From Bacteroidia bacterium (GTDB taxonomy: Bacteria > Bacteroidota > Bacteroidia > J057): 64,000 nt of DNA. The notes under the pieces are model-generated. The model saw only the letters and a program-made list of their open reading frames with translations. It did not search any database and was not told the DNA's origin. Of the stretch, positions 35,606-43,619 are shown one piece after another. The translations under genes were made by a program, and so were the position numbers. The stretch covers positions 24,860-88,859 of the forward strand of contig JAUIKF010000034.1 in assembly GCA_030430575.1 (NCBI GenBank), in the 5' to 3' direction. The first letter of the stretch is position 1. Each line of letters starts with the position of its first letter.

Positions 35606-35646
35606 CAACTCAAGTACAAGTTCAAATTCAAGCGCAAGTTCAAGCT
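35606..35646 (-). repeat. Degenerate hexamer array (CTTGAA type)
   Basis: On the minus strand the words AGCTTG, AACTTG, CGCTTG, AATTTG, AACTTG and TACTTG follow each other. This is the same family as 17757-17808 in reverse orientation. It lies just after the stop of the type B sorting protein. Confidence 0.6.
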
Positions 35647-35683
35647 AATTTTAGTCCAGGCAACAATATCCCTTTGCCCATAT

Positions 35684-35729
35684 GATTTTTACATCTGGTT
35701 GAGGCTCTGCGAAATCAGATGTAAAAATC
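35684..35729. terminator. Perfect 14-bp stem, bidirectional terminator candidate
   Basis: GATTTTTACATCTG (35684-35697) and its exact complement (35716-35729) lie between the convergent ends of the type B sorting protein and the SxtJ gene; the right arm abuts the SxtJ stop codon. Each arm carries a five-base A or T run, giving a T-run in either direction. Confidence 0.65.
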
Positions 35730-36095
35730 TTACCACGTATTTTCAAGGTCTTTTTTGGTAAAGGAATGGTTTCGGTCTTTCCAATAGGTCTCTGGATGCC
35801 GTTTTAGCTGAAGGGAATCTTTAGAAAAAAGGCGATATAGCCAGGAGATGGGGGTAAGGAAAATGAAAAATACTGCCCCTAACAAGACTTTGGACATCAC
35901 AAATCCGAGCAATTCGGAGAATTTGAGCCAGCCTTTGGTGAGAAGATCTCCCAATAAAGGGATAAAAAGTGCTATGATGGCCAAGCCAAAGGCTACTAAT
36001 AGTAGCCATTTTTTTTCAAAAATGAACCAAGCCCCTATCAATGCAGCTACGATTACCAGCAGGGTTTCTAACCGCTTTTCTTTATTTATAACCAT
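35730..36095 (-). CDS. SxtJ family membrane protein
   Basis: This 121-residue protein has three hydrophobic segments (about 10-27, 29-50 and 62-88) and the C-terminal KDSLQLKRHPETYWKDR. Size and pattern match the SxtJ family, which is regularly encoded next to DUF5989 and NodU/CmcH carbamoyltransferases; it was named from saxitoxin clusters. Its role is unknown, possibly a membrane partner of the transferase. It is third in a same-strand set with the two genes upstream. Confidence 0.85.
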   Translation of the reverse strand: MVINKEKRLETLLVIVAALIGAWFIFEKKWLLLVAFGLAIIALFIPLLGDLLTKGWLKFSELLGFVMSKVLLGAVFFIFLTPISWLYRLFSKDSLQLKRHPETYWKDRNHSFTKKDLENTW

Positions 36096-36163
36096 GCTGA
36101 ACTAATGTTGAATGAGAGAATGTTGAATTTTGAATAAAAAACCCTTTATAAACATTCTATTCA

Positions 36164-36313
36164 CTAAAATAGGGTATAAATAAACGGTGCTACTGCGCTA
36201 CCGCTACTAAATACAAGCAATAAACCCAGGATGACCAATACCAAAATGATAGGCATCAGCCAAAACTTTTTGCGTTCTCTTAAAAATTTCCACAAATCTT
36301 TCAGTATCTCCAT
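36164..36313 (-). CDS. DUF5989 family small membrane protein
   Basis: This 49-residue protein was found by reading the minus strand of the gap. It begins MEILKDLWKFLRERKKFWL, continues with one hydrophobic helix (ILVLVILGLLLVF), and ends SSGSAVAPFIYTLF. This is the DUF5989 pattern: a basic amphipathic start and one membrane helix. Such genes almost always sit between SxtJ and a carbamoyltransferase, exactly as here. Function unknown. Confidence 0.88.
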   Translation of the reverse strand: MEILKDLWKFLRERKKFWLMPIILVLVILGLLLVFSSGSAVAPFIYTLF

Positions 36314-36322
36314 AACTCACAG

Positions 36323-36401
36323 TATTTTATCATTTATTCATCTAATCCTCTAATCATTCCATTCTATCATCCACTCATTCCCTCACTCTCTCATTTTCTT
36401 C
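36323..36401. repeat. Degenerate octamer array
   Basis: On the minus strand the words TGATAGAA, TGAGTGGA, TGAGGGAA and TGATAAAA fill the gap between the carbamoyltransferase stop and the DUF5989 start. It is the same family as 2807-2847, 6599-6678 and 38312-38365. Confidence 0.65.
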
Positions 36402-36404
36402 CCC

Positions 36405-38270
36405 TCAATCCATCCCCATCGCTCCTTTGACATACTTGGCTGCTATTTCGGGTTTTTGTCGGGTTTTGTCAAATAAAAAATTCCCAATCACAAGATAATC
36501 CATCTCCGTTCGCATAAAGCAGGAAAATGCATCTTCGGGCGTACAGACAATTGGCTCCCCCCTTACATTGAAACTGGTATTGACCAGGACGCCGCTTCCT
36601 GTAAGTGATTTGAATGCGCTCAAGAGCTGCCAGTATTCGATGTTGGTAGTTTTGTGAACAGTTTGTACACGAGCCGAGCCATCTATATGGGTGACCGCTG
36701 GAATCTCGGAACGGTGCACATACAGGCGTTCCATTAGCGGCAAGTCGTAGTAGTTTTCAGGTAGTTCAGCTCGCTTCGCATCAGCTACATCTGCTACCAA
36801 TAACATATAGGGCGAGGACTCGTCGAGATCAAAATATTCTTCTACATCTGTTGCAAGCACCGACGGCGCAAACGGCCGGAAACTCTCGCGATACTTGATC
36901 TTTAAATTGAGGCGCTTCTGCATCTCAGGATTGCGCGCATCGCCGAGGATACTCCGATTACCCAAGGCCCTCGGCCCAAACTCCATTCGTCCTTGGAACC
37001 AGCCCACGATCTTTCCATCAGCCAAGTGTTTGGCCGTTTCATCAGCAAGTACATGAATGTCTTGCACAAAATTGTACTCAGCGCCCAGGCGCTTGGCTAC
37101 ACGCGTAATCTCTTCTGTTGTGAAAGCAGGTCCTAGGTAGGCACCTTTCATGTCATCGGCGCCTCCCGAGGCCCTTCGCTCCACTTCACCATAGAGATGG
37201 TGAGCCGCTAGGGCCGCGCCCAATGCCCCGCCCGCGTCGCCGGCGGCGGGCTGGATAAAGAGATGATCGAAGATCTTGGCTTGGAGCAGTTTGCCGTTGG
37301 CAACGCAGTTGAGGGCAACGCCCCCTGCCATACATAGGGCATCAGCCCCAGTAATCCGCTTGGCTTCTCGGGCCATGTTGAGCACAGCTTCTTCAGTTAC
37401 CCGTTGAATAGCCAGGGCCAAGTCACAATGGTGCTGTTCAAGTGTTGATTCTGCTTTTCTCCTGGGGAAGCCAAAAAGTTTAGCCCATTTTTTATCATAC
37501 ACCATCCTTAACCCCACTGCATATTGAAAGTAGGCAGGATTGAGCCAAATAGAGCCATCCGCTTTTAGATCAACCAAATGGGCTTTGATAATTTGCTCAA
37601 ATTGAGCTACACGGTCGCTTTGCGGCCGCCCATAGGGAGCAAGCCCCATGAGCTTATATTCGCCTGAATTTACCCGAAACCCCAGAAAGTAGGTAAAGGC
37701 AGAATAGAGCAATCCCAGAGAGTGGGGGAAGTGCAATTCTTTGAGCAATTCAATCTTGCGCCCGTCTCCAAGAGCGATGGTAGCGGTAGCCCATTCCCCT
37801 ACCCCATCAATCGTCAAAATCGCAGCTTTTTCATGCGGAGAAGGATAAAAGGCACTGGCAGCATGAGAAAGGTGATGTTCTGGGAAAAGCCATTTTACCT
37901 GTTTAGCATCATGGGCATCCACTTCCTGAAGTTCCTTCTTTAGCATACGCTTCAAAAACATCTTCTCTTTGAGCCATACGGGCATGGATGTTACAAAAGA
38001 GGCGACGCCTTTTGGGGCAAAACCATAATAGGTCTCTAGGAGGCGCTCAAATTTGAGCAGGGGCTTGTCATAAAAAGCTACCGCATCAAGTTGGTCCACG
38101 GTACGCCCTGCCTCGTCAAGGCAATATCGAACGGCCTGGGAGGGGAAACCTGGATCGTGTTTCTTTCGAGAGAAGCGCTCTTCTTGCGCAGCAGCGATTA
38201 CCTGCCCATTTTCAATGATAGCAACAGCCGAGTCATGGTAATATGCGGAAATGCCGAGGATTTTCATCAT
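36405..38270 (-). CDS. NodU/CmcH-type carbamoyltransferase
   Basis: This 621-residue cytosolic enzyme has an ASKHA-type N-terminal domain (ILGISAYYHDSAVAIIENG; HHLSHAASAFYPSP, whose histidines bind metal; LCMAGGVALNCVANGKL). Its C-terminal YrdC-like domain holds GRMEFGPRALGNRSILGDAR. These enzymes transfer carbamoyl from carbamoyl phosphate, via carbamoyl-AMP, to a hydroxyl on a sugar or other acceptor. Being encoded beside a glycan locus, it probably carbamoylates a sugar or glycolipid. It is followed by DUF5989 and SxtJ genes on the same strand. Confidence 0.93.
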   Translation of the reverse strand: MMKILGISAYYHDSAVAIIENGQVIAAAQEERFSRKKHDPGFPSQAVRYCLDEAGRTVDQLDAVAFYDKPLLKFERLLETYYGFAPKGVASFVTSMPVWLKEKMFLKRMLKKELQEVDAHDAKQVKWLFPEHHLSHAASAFYPSPHEKAAILTIDGVGEWATATIALGDGRKIELLKELHFPHSLGLLYSAFTYFLGFRVNSGEYKLMGLAPYGRPQSDRVAQFEQIIKAHLVDLKADGSIWLNPAYFQYAVGLRMVYDKKWAKLFGFPRRKAESTLEQHHCDLALAIQRVTEEAVLNMAREAKRITGADALCMAGGVALNCVANGKLLQAKIFDHLFIQPAAGDAGGALGAALAAHHLYGEVERRASGGADDMKGAYLGPAFTTEEITRVAKRLGAEYNFVQDIHVLADETAKHLADGKIVGWFQGRMEFGPRALGNRSILGDARNPEMQKRLNLKIKYRESFRPFAPSVLATDVEEYFDLDESSPYMLLVADVADAKRAELPENYYDLPLMERLYVHRSEIPAVTHIDGSARVQTVHKTTNIEYWQLLSAFKSLTGSGVLVNTSFNVRGEPIVCTPEDAFSCFMRTEMDYLVIGNFLFDKTRQKPEIAAKYVKGAMGMD

Positions 38271-38311
38271 TCGTGGCGAAGATAGGGGTTTTGTCGTAGA
38301 TTTGGGAGGAA

Positions 38312-38365
38312 GAAATGAGAGAATGATAGGATGAGAGAATGGGAGAATTAGGAGGTGAGGAAAGA
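38312..38365. repeat. Degenerate octamer array
   Basis: The plus strand reads GAGAGAAT, GATAGGAT, GAGAGAAT, GGGAGAAT in an 8-base period. It lies upstream of the carbamoyltransferase start, so copies of this family bracket that gene on both sides. Confidence 0.7.
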
Positions 38366-38479
38366 GAATACATGATATTCATGATACAGGAACAACACCA
38401 TAAAATTGAATTAATCGAAAAAATTATTGCATAATACATTTTTAAAGTGTATTTTAGACATATAAAATAATAGCGAAAT

Positions 38480-39280
38480 ATGGCGGTCAAAGATCAAATA
38501 CTCACCGGAAAGGATGGAAGCATTATCTATCCTGAATCAGACGGAAAACCAATGGCAGAGAATACCAAGCAATTTAATTGGATTGTGAGGCTAGTAGGGA
38601 ATTTGCGCAGCCTATTTCATGACCGAGATGATGTCCTAGTAGTTGGGGACCTATTGTGGTACCCTGTGGAAGGAAACCCCAAGATTACCACAGCGCCCGA
38701 TACGATGGTTGTTTTTGGCCGTCCCAAAGGGCATAGAGGTTCTTATAAACAATGGGAAGAGGGGGATATTTCTCCTCAAGTCGTATTCGAAGTGCTATCT
38801 CCTGGGAATAAATCATCAGAAATGATGCGCAAGCAGATTTTCTATGAGAAGCATGGTGTGCAAGAATACTGCATTATCGATCCCGACGAGTTGGAGTTTT
38901 TTGTGTGGATTCGCAAAGGGGATAGTTTTCGGATTTGGGAGGAAAATGGAAAGGAATGGACTTCCGAACTGTTAGGCATAAAAATCAATTATCAAGCCGA
39001 TGGAGAAATAGGGGTATTTTCCCCCGATGGCAGGCCTTTTTTGTTGCCAGAAGAGCTGGATCAGCGTATGATCGCTGAAATGAAACGTGCTAATGAAGCA
39101 GAAGTACGCGCTCACGAAGAAGCAGCTCGTGCAGACGAAGCAGTTTCTCGTGCTGATGAAGCTACAGCTCGTGCCAACGAACTAGGCCAGAAGCTTGAAG
39201 AAGAGCAAAAGGCAAAAGAAGCGATTCAAGCAGAAGTGGAGCGTCTGCGAGCACTTTTGGAAGAAAACAAGGACGATTAG
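38480..39280 (+). CDS. Uma2 family putative nuclease with C-terminal coiled coil
   Basis: The product is 266 residues. The Uma2/DUF820 core (about 40-190) has APDTMVVFGRPKG, VVFEVLSPGNKSSEM and VQEYCIIDPDELEFFVW. The last ~80 residues are an Ala/Glu/Arg-rich coiled coil with heptad-like ARADEAVSRADEATARANE, an extension absent from the shorter paralog at 14926. The coiled coil suggests oligomerisation. It precedes the epimerase gene by 14 bp but probably has no part in glycan synthesis. Confidence 0.88.
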   Translation: MAVKDQILTGKDGSIIYPESDGKPMAENTKQFNWIVRLVGNLRSLFHDRDDVLVVGDLLWYPVEGNPKITTAPDTMVVFGRPKGHRGSYKQWEEGDISPQVVFEVLSPGNKSSEMMRKQIFYEKHGVQEYCIIDPDELEFFVWIRKGDSFRIWEENGKEWTSELLGIKINYQADGEIGVFSPDGRPFLLPEELDQRMIAEMKRANEAEVRAHEEAARADEAVSRADEATARANELGQKLEEEQKAKEAIQAEVERLRALLEENKDD

Positions 39281-39294
39281 AATAGAAATAAGGA

Positions 39295-40350
39295 ATGAAA
39301 ATATTGGTGACGGGTGCCGCAGGCTTTATCGGATATCATTTGTCGGGGCGTTTAGCTAATCAGGGACACGAAGTAGTAGGGATTGACAATATCGTGGCCT
39401 ATTACGATGTGACGCTGAAATATGGACGTCTTGGTGCCTTGGGGATTCCCACTGGACAAGTGACTGAAAAAGTTTATTTGACCAGTAAGCTTTACCCTAA
39501 TTTCCGCTTTATGAAGCTGGATTTGGCAGATAGAGAAGGCATGGAACGGCTGTTTAGGGAGGAAAAAATTGAGGTGGTTTGCAACCTCGCAGCACAAGCT
39601 GGGGTGCGCTATAGCCTGGAGAATCCACACGTGTATGTAAGTAGCAATATCACAGGCTTCCTCAATATTCTAGAAGGCTGTCGCCACCATGAGGTAAAGC
39701 ATCTGGTATATGCTACGAGTTCGAGCGTTTATGGCATGAGCGAACAAGTGCCTTTTTCCACCCAAGATCCCACCAATCACCCCGTAAGCATCTACGCTGC
39801 CACCAAAAAGTCCAACGAGATGTTGGCGCACAGTTATAGTCATCTGTTTGGCCTTCCGACTACTGGATTAAGGTTTTTTACCGTTTATGGGCCCTGGGGT
39901 CGGCCTGATATGGCCTATTTCCTCTTTGTGGACAAAATCCTTAAAGGAGAGCCTATCATGGTCTTCAATCATGGCAAAATGAAGCGAGACTTTACCTATG
40001 TCGACGACATCGTGGAGGGCGTCATTCGCACCATTTATCATCCCCCTTCTCCCAATCCAGACTGGTCTGGAAAATCACCAGACCCTAGCAGTACAGCCAA
40101 GGCTCCCTTCAAGCTATACAATATCGGCAATAATGCGCCAGTCTCTCTCCTTCGATTTATTGAAGTGATCGAAGAAGAACCGGGCATTTCAGCAGAAAAA
40201 ATCATGATGCCCATGCAGCCAGGAGACGTGATGACTACGTGGGCTGACGTGAATGAATTGATTAACAATATAGGGTATAAGCCTTCTACCTCCTTGGAAG
40301 CAGGAATTCAAGCGTTTGTGAAGTGGTATAAGGGGTATTACAAGGTGTAA
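39295..40350 (+). CDS. NAD-dependent nucleotide-sugar epimerase
   Basis: This 351-residue extended SDR has the NAD loop TGAAGFIGYHL at 6-16, the catalytic set with SSSVYG and YAATKKSNE, and RFFTVYGPWGRPDMA. It matches the UDP-glucuronate 4-epimerase (CapI/GalE-like) subgroup, which makes UDP-galacturonate. A ten-residue Pro/Ser/Asp insertion lies at about 245-260 (SPNPDWSGKSPDPSS). It likely supplies an acidic sugar for the neighbouring glycosyltransferases. Confidence 0.88.
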   Translation: MKILVTGAAGFIGYHLSGRLANQGHEVVGIDNIVAYYDVTLKYGRLGALGIPTGQVTEKVYLTSKLYPNFRFMKLDLADREGMERLFREEKIEVVCNLAAQAGVRYSLENPHVYVSSNITGFLNILEGCRHHEVKHLVYATSSSVYGMSEQVPFSTQDPTNHPVSIYAATKKSNEMLAHSYSHLFGLPTTGLRFFTVYGPWGRPDMAYFLFVDKILKGEPIMVFNHGKMKRDFTYVDDIVEGVIRTIYHPPSPNPDWSGKSPDPSSTAKAPFKLYNIGNNAPVSLLRFIEVIEEEPGISAEKIMMPMQPGDVMTTWADVNELINNIGYKPSTSLEAGIQAFVKWYKGYYKV

Positions 40351-40373
40351 CCTCAATTTTTTTATATTCTGTT

Positions 40374-41318
40374 TCAATTTTCATCATTCTTTCCGTCAAC
40401 ATTCGAATCCCTTATGATATAAATAGGTCGATCACGAACATTGTCTGCGATCCGCTTGATGTACTCTCCTATGATACCTATAGCGATCAATTGGATACCT
40501 CCAATAAAGAGGATGGAAAGGATAGTAGAGGTCCATCCTGGCTGAAAATCTTTCCATACAAAACGGCTAACCAAGGCATAGATCATTAACAAAAAGGCAA
40601 TAAAAGAAACAGCAAAGCCTGAAATGGTCGCTATTCGTAGAGGGAAATTGGAAAATCCTGTAATTCCGTCAATGGCAAACCCAATCATTTTGCCCAAAGT
40701 GTAGCCCGTCTGATTGGCATGACGACTATCCCGGTCGTATTCCACATATGTCTGGCGAAAGCCTATCCATGCGATCTGCCCACGCAGGTATTTATTTTTT
40801 TCAGGCATTTGCTGAAGGATGTCCGCAACCTTACGGTCGATGAGCCGGAAATCTCCCGTATCAAGTGGGATGTCCAGGGAGGTAATTTTTGCCAATAAGC
40901 GATAAAAGAGTTTTGCGGTAATTTTTTTGAAAAAGGTCTCTCCTTTCCGCTTGCGCCTTTTAGCATATACCACCTCATAACCTTCCTGATACTTTGCATA
41001 AAGATCGGCAATCAACTCCGGCGGATCTTGCAAGTCTGCATCAATGATGACAATGGTCTGGCCTACAGCAGCTTCTACACCTGCTGTGACGGCAATTTGG
41101 TGACCAAAATTCCGGCTGAAATCGAGGTACTTAACCTGCTCATCTTTTTGAGCAAGTTCCAAAATCAAAACAAGGGAATTATCCTTGCTGCCATCATTTA
41201 CAAATATCAACTCATAACTGCTCCCAATACCCTGTAACACATGTGAAAGCCTTTCATAAAGAAGTGGAATATTCCCTTCTTCATTAAATATGGGGATGAT
41301 GATTGAGATGGATGTCAT
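40374..41318 (-). CDS. Family 2 glycosyltransferase (polyprenyl-phosphate type) with two TM helices
   Basis: This 314-residue protein has a GT-A domain with IIPIFNEEGNIPLLYERL, VNDGSKDNS, DADLQDPPELI (metal-binding acidic residues) and DTGDFRLIDRKV. Two membrane helices (about 235-260 and 270-290) follow. The pattern is that of GtrB/ArnC/DPM-type enzymes, which load a sugar on undecaprenyl phosphate at the inner face. It is divergent from a paralogous gene, 50 bp away. Confidence 0.92.
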   Translation of the reverse strand: MTSISIIIPIFNEEGNIPLLYERLSHVLQGIGSSYELIFVNDGSKDNSLVLILELAQKDEQVKYLDFSRNFGHQIAVTAGVEAAVGQTIVIIDADLQDPPELIADLYAKYQEGYEVVYAKRRKRKGETFFKKITAKLFYRLLAKITSLDIPLDTGDFRLIDRKVADILQQMPEKNKYLRGQIAWIGFRQTYVEYDRDSRHANQTGYTLGKMIGFAIDGITGFSNFPLRIATISGFAVSFIAFLLMIYALVSRFVWKDFQPGWTSTILSILFIGGIQLIAIGIIGEYIKRIADNVRDRPIYIIRDSNVDGKNDEN

Positions 41319-41348
41319 GGTTCACACAGTTGATTTTTTTTGCCCTCC

Positions 41349-41363
41349 GAAATTACTAATTTC
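41349..41363. promoter_or_regulatory. Palindrome in the divergent promoter of two GT2 genes
   Basis: GAAATTACTAATTTC is a perfect 7-bp inverted repeat around one base. It includes TAATTTC on both strands, close to the TAnnTTTG -7 box, so it may be a back-to-back promoter. The 41369 gene would then have almost no leader. The evidence is weak. Confidence 0.35.
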
Positions 41364-41368
41364 ACCGC

Positions 41369-42328
41369 ATGTGCATATACTCTATTGTGGTTCCAGCTTA
41401 TAATGAAGAAGCTAATATTCGCGCTTTGTATGATCGATTGTTGGCGGTCATGGAACCATTAAAAGAGACTTGGGAACTCATTTTTGTAAATGATGGAAGT
41501 AGAGATCGCACATTAGAAGAACTCGAAGCACTTGCAAAGGTAGATAATCGTGTGAGATTCATCGACCTCACACGCAATTTTGGTCATCAAGCAGCCCTTT
41601 CCGCGGGCCTTGCACATGCTAATGGAAAGGCTGTTATCTCTATGGATTGTGACCTTCAAGATCCTCCAGAGCTTATCGTTGAGATGATCTCTAAATGGCG
41701 CGAAGGCTTTGATATAGTTTATGCCCAACGCCTCAATTACCGCAAAGATAATTTCTTAAAGCGATCTGGTTCTAAACTTTATTATCGGATGCTTGATAAA
41801 TTTTCTGATGTGAAGATTCCTCGAAATGTGGGAGACTTTCGGCTTGTGGATCGTAGAGTCCTCGAAACGGTGAATAATATGGAAGAAGGGTCACGCTATT
41901 TGCGCGGGATGGTAGCATGGACGGGATTTAAGTACACAACGGTTGATTATCAGCGGCCTGACCGAGAAAGCGGAGAGTCCGAATATACTTTGAGCCAGTT
42001 GACCCGACTTGCGATGAGCGGGCTATTTAACTTTTCCATCATCCCCCTGAAATTCGGCCTATACCTAGGTATATTGAGTATCTTTATGGGAATATGTTTT
42101 TTAGGGTACATGACCTGGGATGTCGTAATTGTTGGGGCTAAGTATGAGTTCTTCAAATTCCTGGTTGTGGTGCTTTTTATCTTTATGGGTTTCCTTTTTA
42201 TCCTTATGTGGCTATTGGGGGAATACATTGGGAGGATATATAATGAAGTACGAAAACGACCAGTGTATTTGGTAAACAAGATGGGGAATTTTGAGGGAGA
42301 AAGTGTAAGTTTACAGCACAAAGATTAG
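41369..42328 (+). CDS. Family 2 glycosyltransferase (polyprenyl-phosphate type), paralog
   Basis: This 319-residue protein has the same architecture as its divergent neighbour: SIVVPAYNEEANIRALYDRL, VNDGSRDRT, MDCDLQDPPELI, NVGDFRLVDRRV, then two helices (about 230-257 and 265-290). It probably charges undecaprenyl phosphate with a different sugar from the first enzyme. The lipid-linked sugars would be used by the GT39-like transferase at 43620. Confidence 0.92.
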   Translation: MCIYSIVVPAYNEEANIRALYDRLLAVMEPLKETWELIFVNDGSRDRTLEELEALAKVDNRVRFIDLTRNFGHQAALSAGLAHANGKAVISMDCDLQDPPELIVEMISKWREGFDIVYAQRLNYRKDNFLKRSGSKLYYRMLDKFSDVKIPRNVGDFRLVDRRVLETVNNMEEGSRYLRGMVAWTGFKYTTVDYQRPDRESGESEYTLSQLTRLAMSGLFNFSIIPLKFGLYLGILSIFMGICFLGYMTWDVVIVGAKYEFFKFLVVVLFIFMGFLFILMWLLGEYIGRIYNEVRKRPVYLVNKMGNFEGESVSLQHKD

Positions 42329-42420
42329 CCAAATAAATTTATTCCACAAAACATCTAATTGTCCTTCCTTAACCTTCTCCAGATGAAAGATCCGTGAATC
42401 AATCGAGAATTTAGATAATA

Positions 42421-43596
42421 TTGAAAGTTAATAAACTCCCCCATATCCTTATCCTTTGCTACGAATATCCACCCCTGGGTGGAGGGGCTGGAGTGGTAGC
42501 TCGCCATCAGGCAGAGGGCCTTGCCAAAACAGGCAAATACGAAATCACCGTCCTTTCAACCTGGTTTGAAGGAGAGGAAGAAATAGAACAAAAATCGAAT
42601 CAACTTAGGATCGTTAGGGTGAAAAGTAAACGTAAACACATCCATCAATCTAATCCTATAGAAATGATGTCCTGGGCGAAAAAGGCCTGGGATTTTTTGA
42701 AAAATGATCCCATTAACTACACGCTATCTTTTGGACATTTTAGTATTCCTAGTTCTATTCCAGCGAAAAAGCTGTTGAAACAAAATAATGTCCCTTATGT
42801 AGTCATTTCCCACGGTCAGGATATCCCATGGTTTTTCCCAAAACAAATGCTGAAGTACCACCTGATCACCTACTTTTGGGTCAAAAGTATTATCAGACCT
42901 GCTCTTAAACTAGTTCTACTGACTGAGAAGATGAAGCAGAATGCTGATCGCTTCATGGGAAAACATAAACATAAAAACCTGATTATTCCCAACGGTTGCA
43001 ACACTGATTTCTTCAAACCTTCTTTTTCTCAAAAATCTAAGCACTTCAAAATTATCTTTGTTGGACGCATCGTGGCCCAAAAAGGGCCCTTGATCTTTAT
43101 GAAGGCCGTCCAAGAAGTGATAAAACGGCTTCCAACTATAGATCTTGAGATCAAGATCATAGGAGATGGTCCTATGCGCAAAGACATGGAAGCCTTTATC
43201 CAAAAGCACCAGCTTCAACAACACATCACCACAACAGGATGGATTCCCAAAGAAAAATTGCTTTTGGAGTATCAAAGCGCCAGCATGCAGTTGATTACCT
43301 CGTATGATGAAGCTATGTCCATAGCTGCTTTAGAGTCTCTTTCGACTGGGTTATTTGTGGTTTCTACCCCTGTAAGTGGGAGTACAGATTTGATTCAGAC
43401 AGGTGAAACAGGTGCATTTTTTGGATTTGGGAAGTGGGAGGAAGCCGCCGATCGGATAGTGGAATTCTACCAGGAAAAATTCCTGAAAGGGTGGCAGGTG
43501 GATGGTGAAAAGCTGGAAGCTTTTCGGGAGGAGTATGACTGGGAGAGTATTGTGGGGAGGTACGAAGAATTGATTCAACATTCCTTAAATCAATAA
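42421..43596 (+). CDS. Family 4 glycosyltransferase
   Basis: The product is 391 residues with a GT-B fold. The N-terminal domain begins HILILCYEYPPLGGGAGVV. The C-terminal GT4 domain has FVGRIVAQKGPLIFMKAV, IIGDGPMRKDME and the donor-site region EAMSIAALESLSTGL. The frame opens at TTG 42421; no ATG lies close enough to keep the first strand, so TTG is taken as the start. It likely adds a sugar to the glycan at the cytosolic face. Confidence 0.9.
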   Translation: MKVNKLPHILILCYEYPPLGGGAGVVARHQAEGLAKTGKYEITVLSTWFEGEEEIEQKSNQLRIVRVKSKRKHIHQSNPIEMMSWAKKAWDFLKNDPINYTLSFGHFSIPSSIPAKKLLKQNNVPYVVISHGQDIPWFFPKQMLKYHLITYFWVKSIIRPALKLVLLTEKMKQNADRFMGKHKHKNLIIPNGCNTDFFKPSFSQKSKHFKIIFVGRIVAQKGPLIFMKAVQEVIKRLPTIDLEIKIIGDGPMRKDMEAFIQKHQLQQHITTTGWIPKEKLLLEYQSASMQLITSYDEAMSIAALESLSTGLFVVSTPVSGSTDLIQTGETGAFFGFGKWEEAADRIVEFYQEKFLKGWQVDGEKLEAFREEYDWESIVGRYEELIQHSLNQ

Positions 43597-43619
43597 TATT
43601 AACGCTTGTCTTTTTGATT

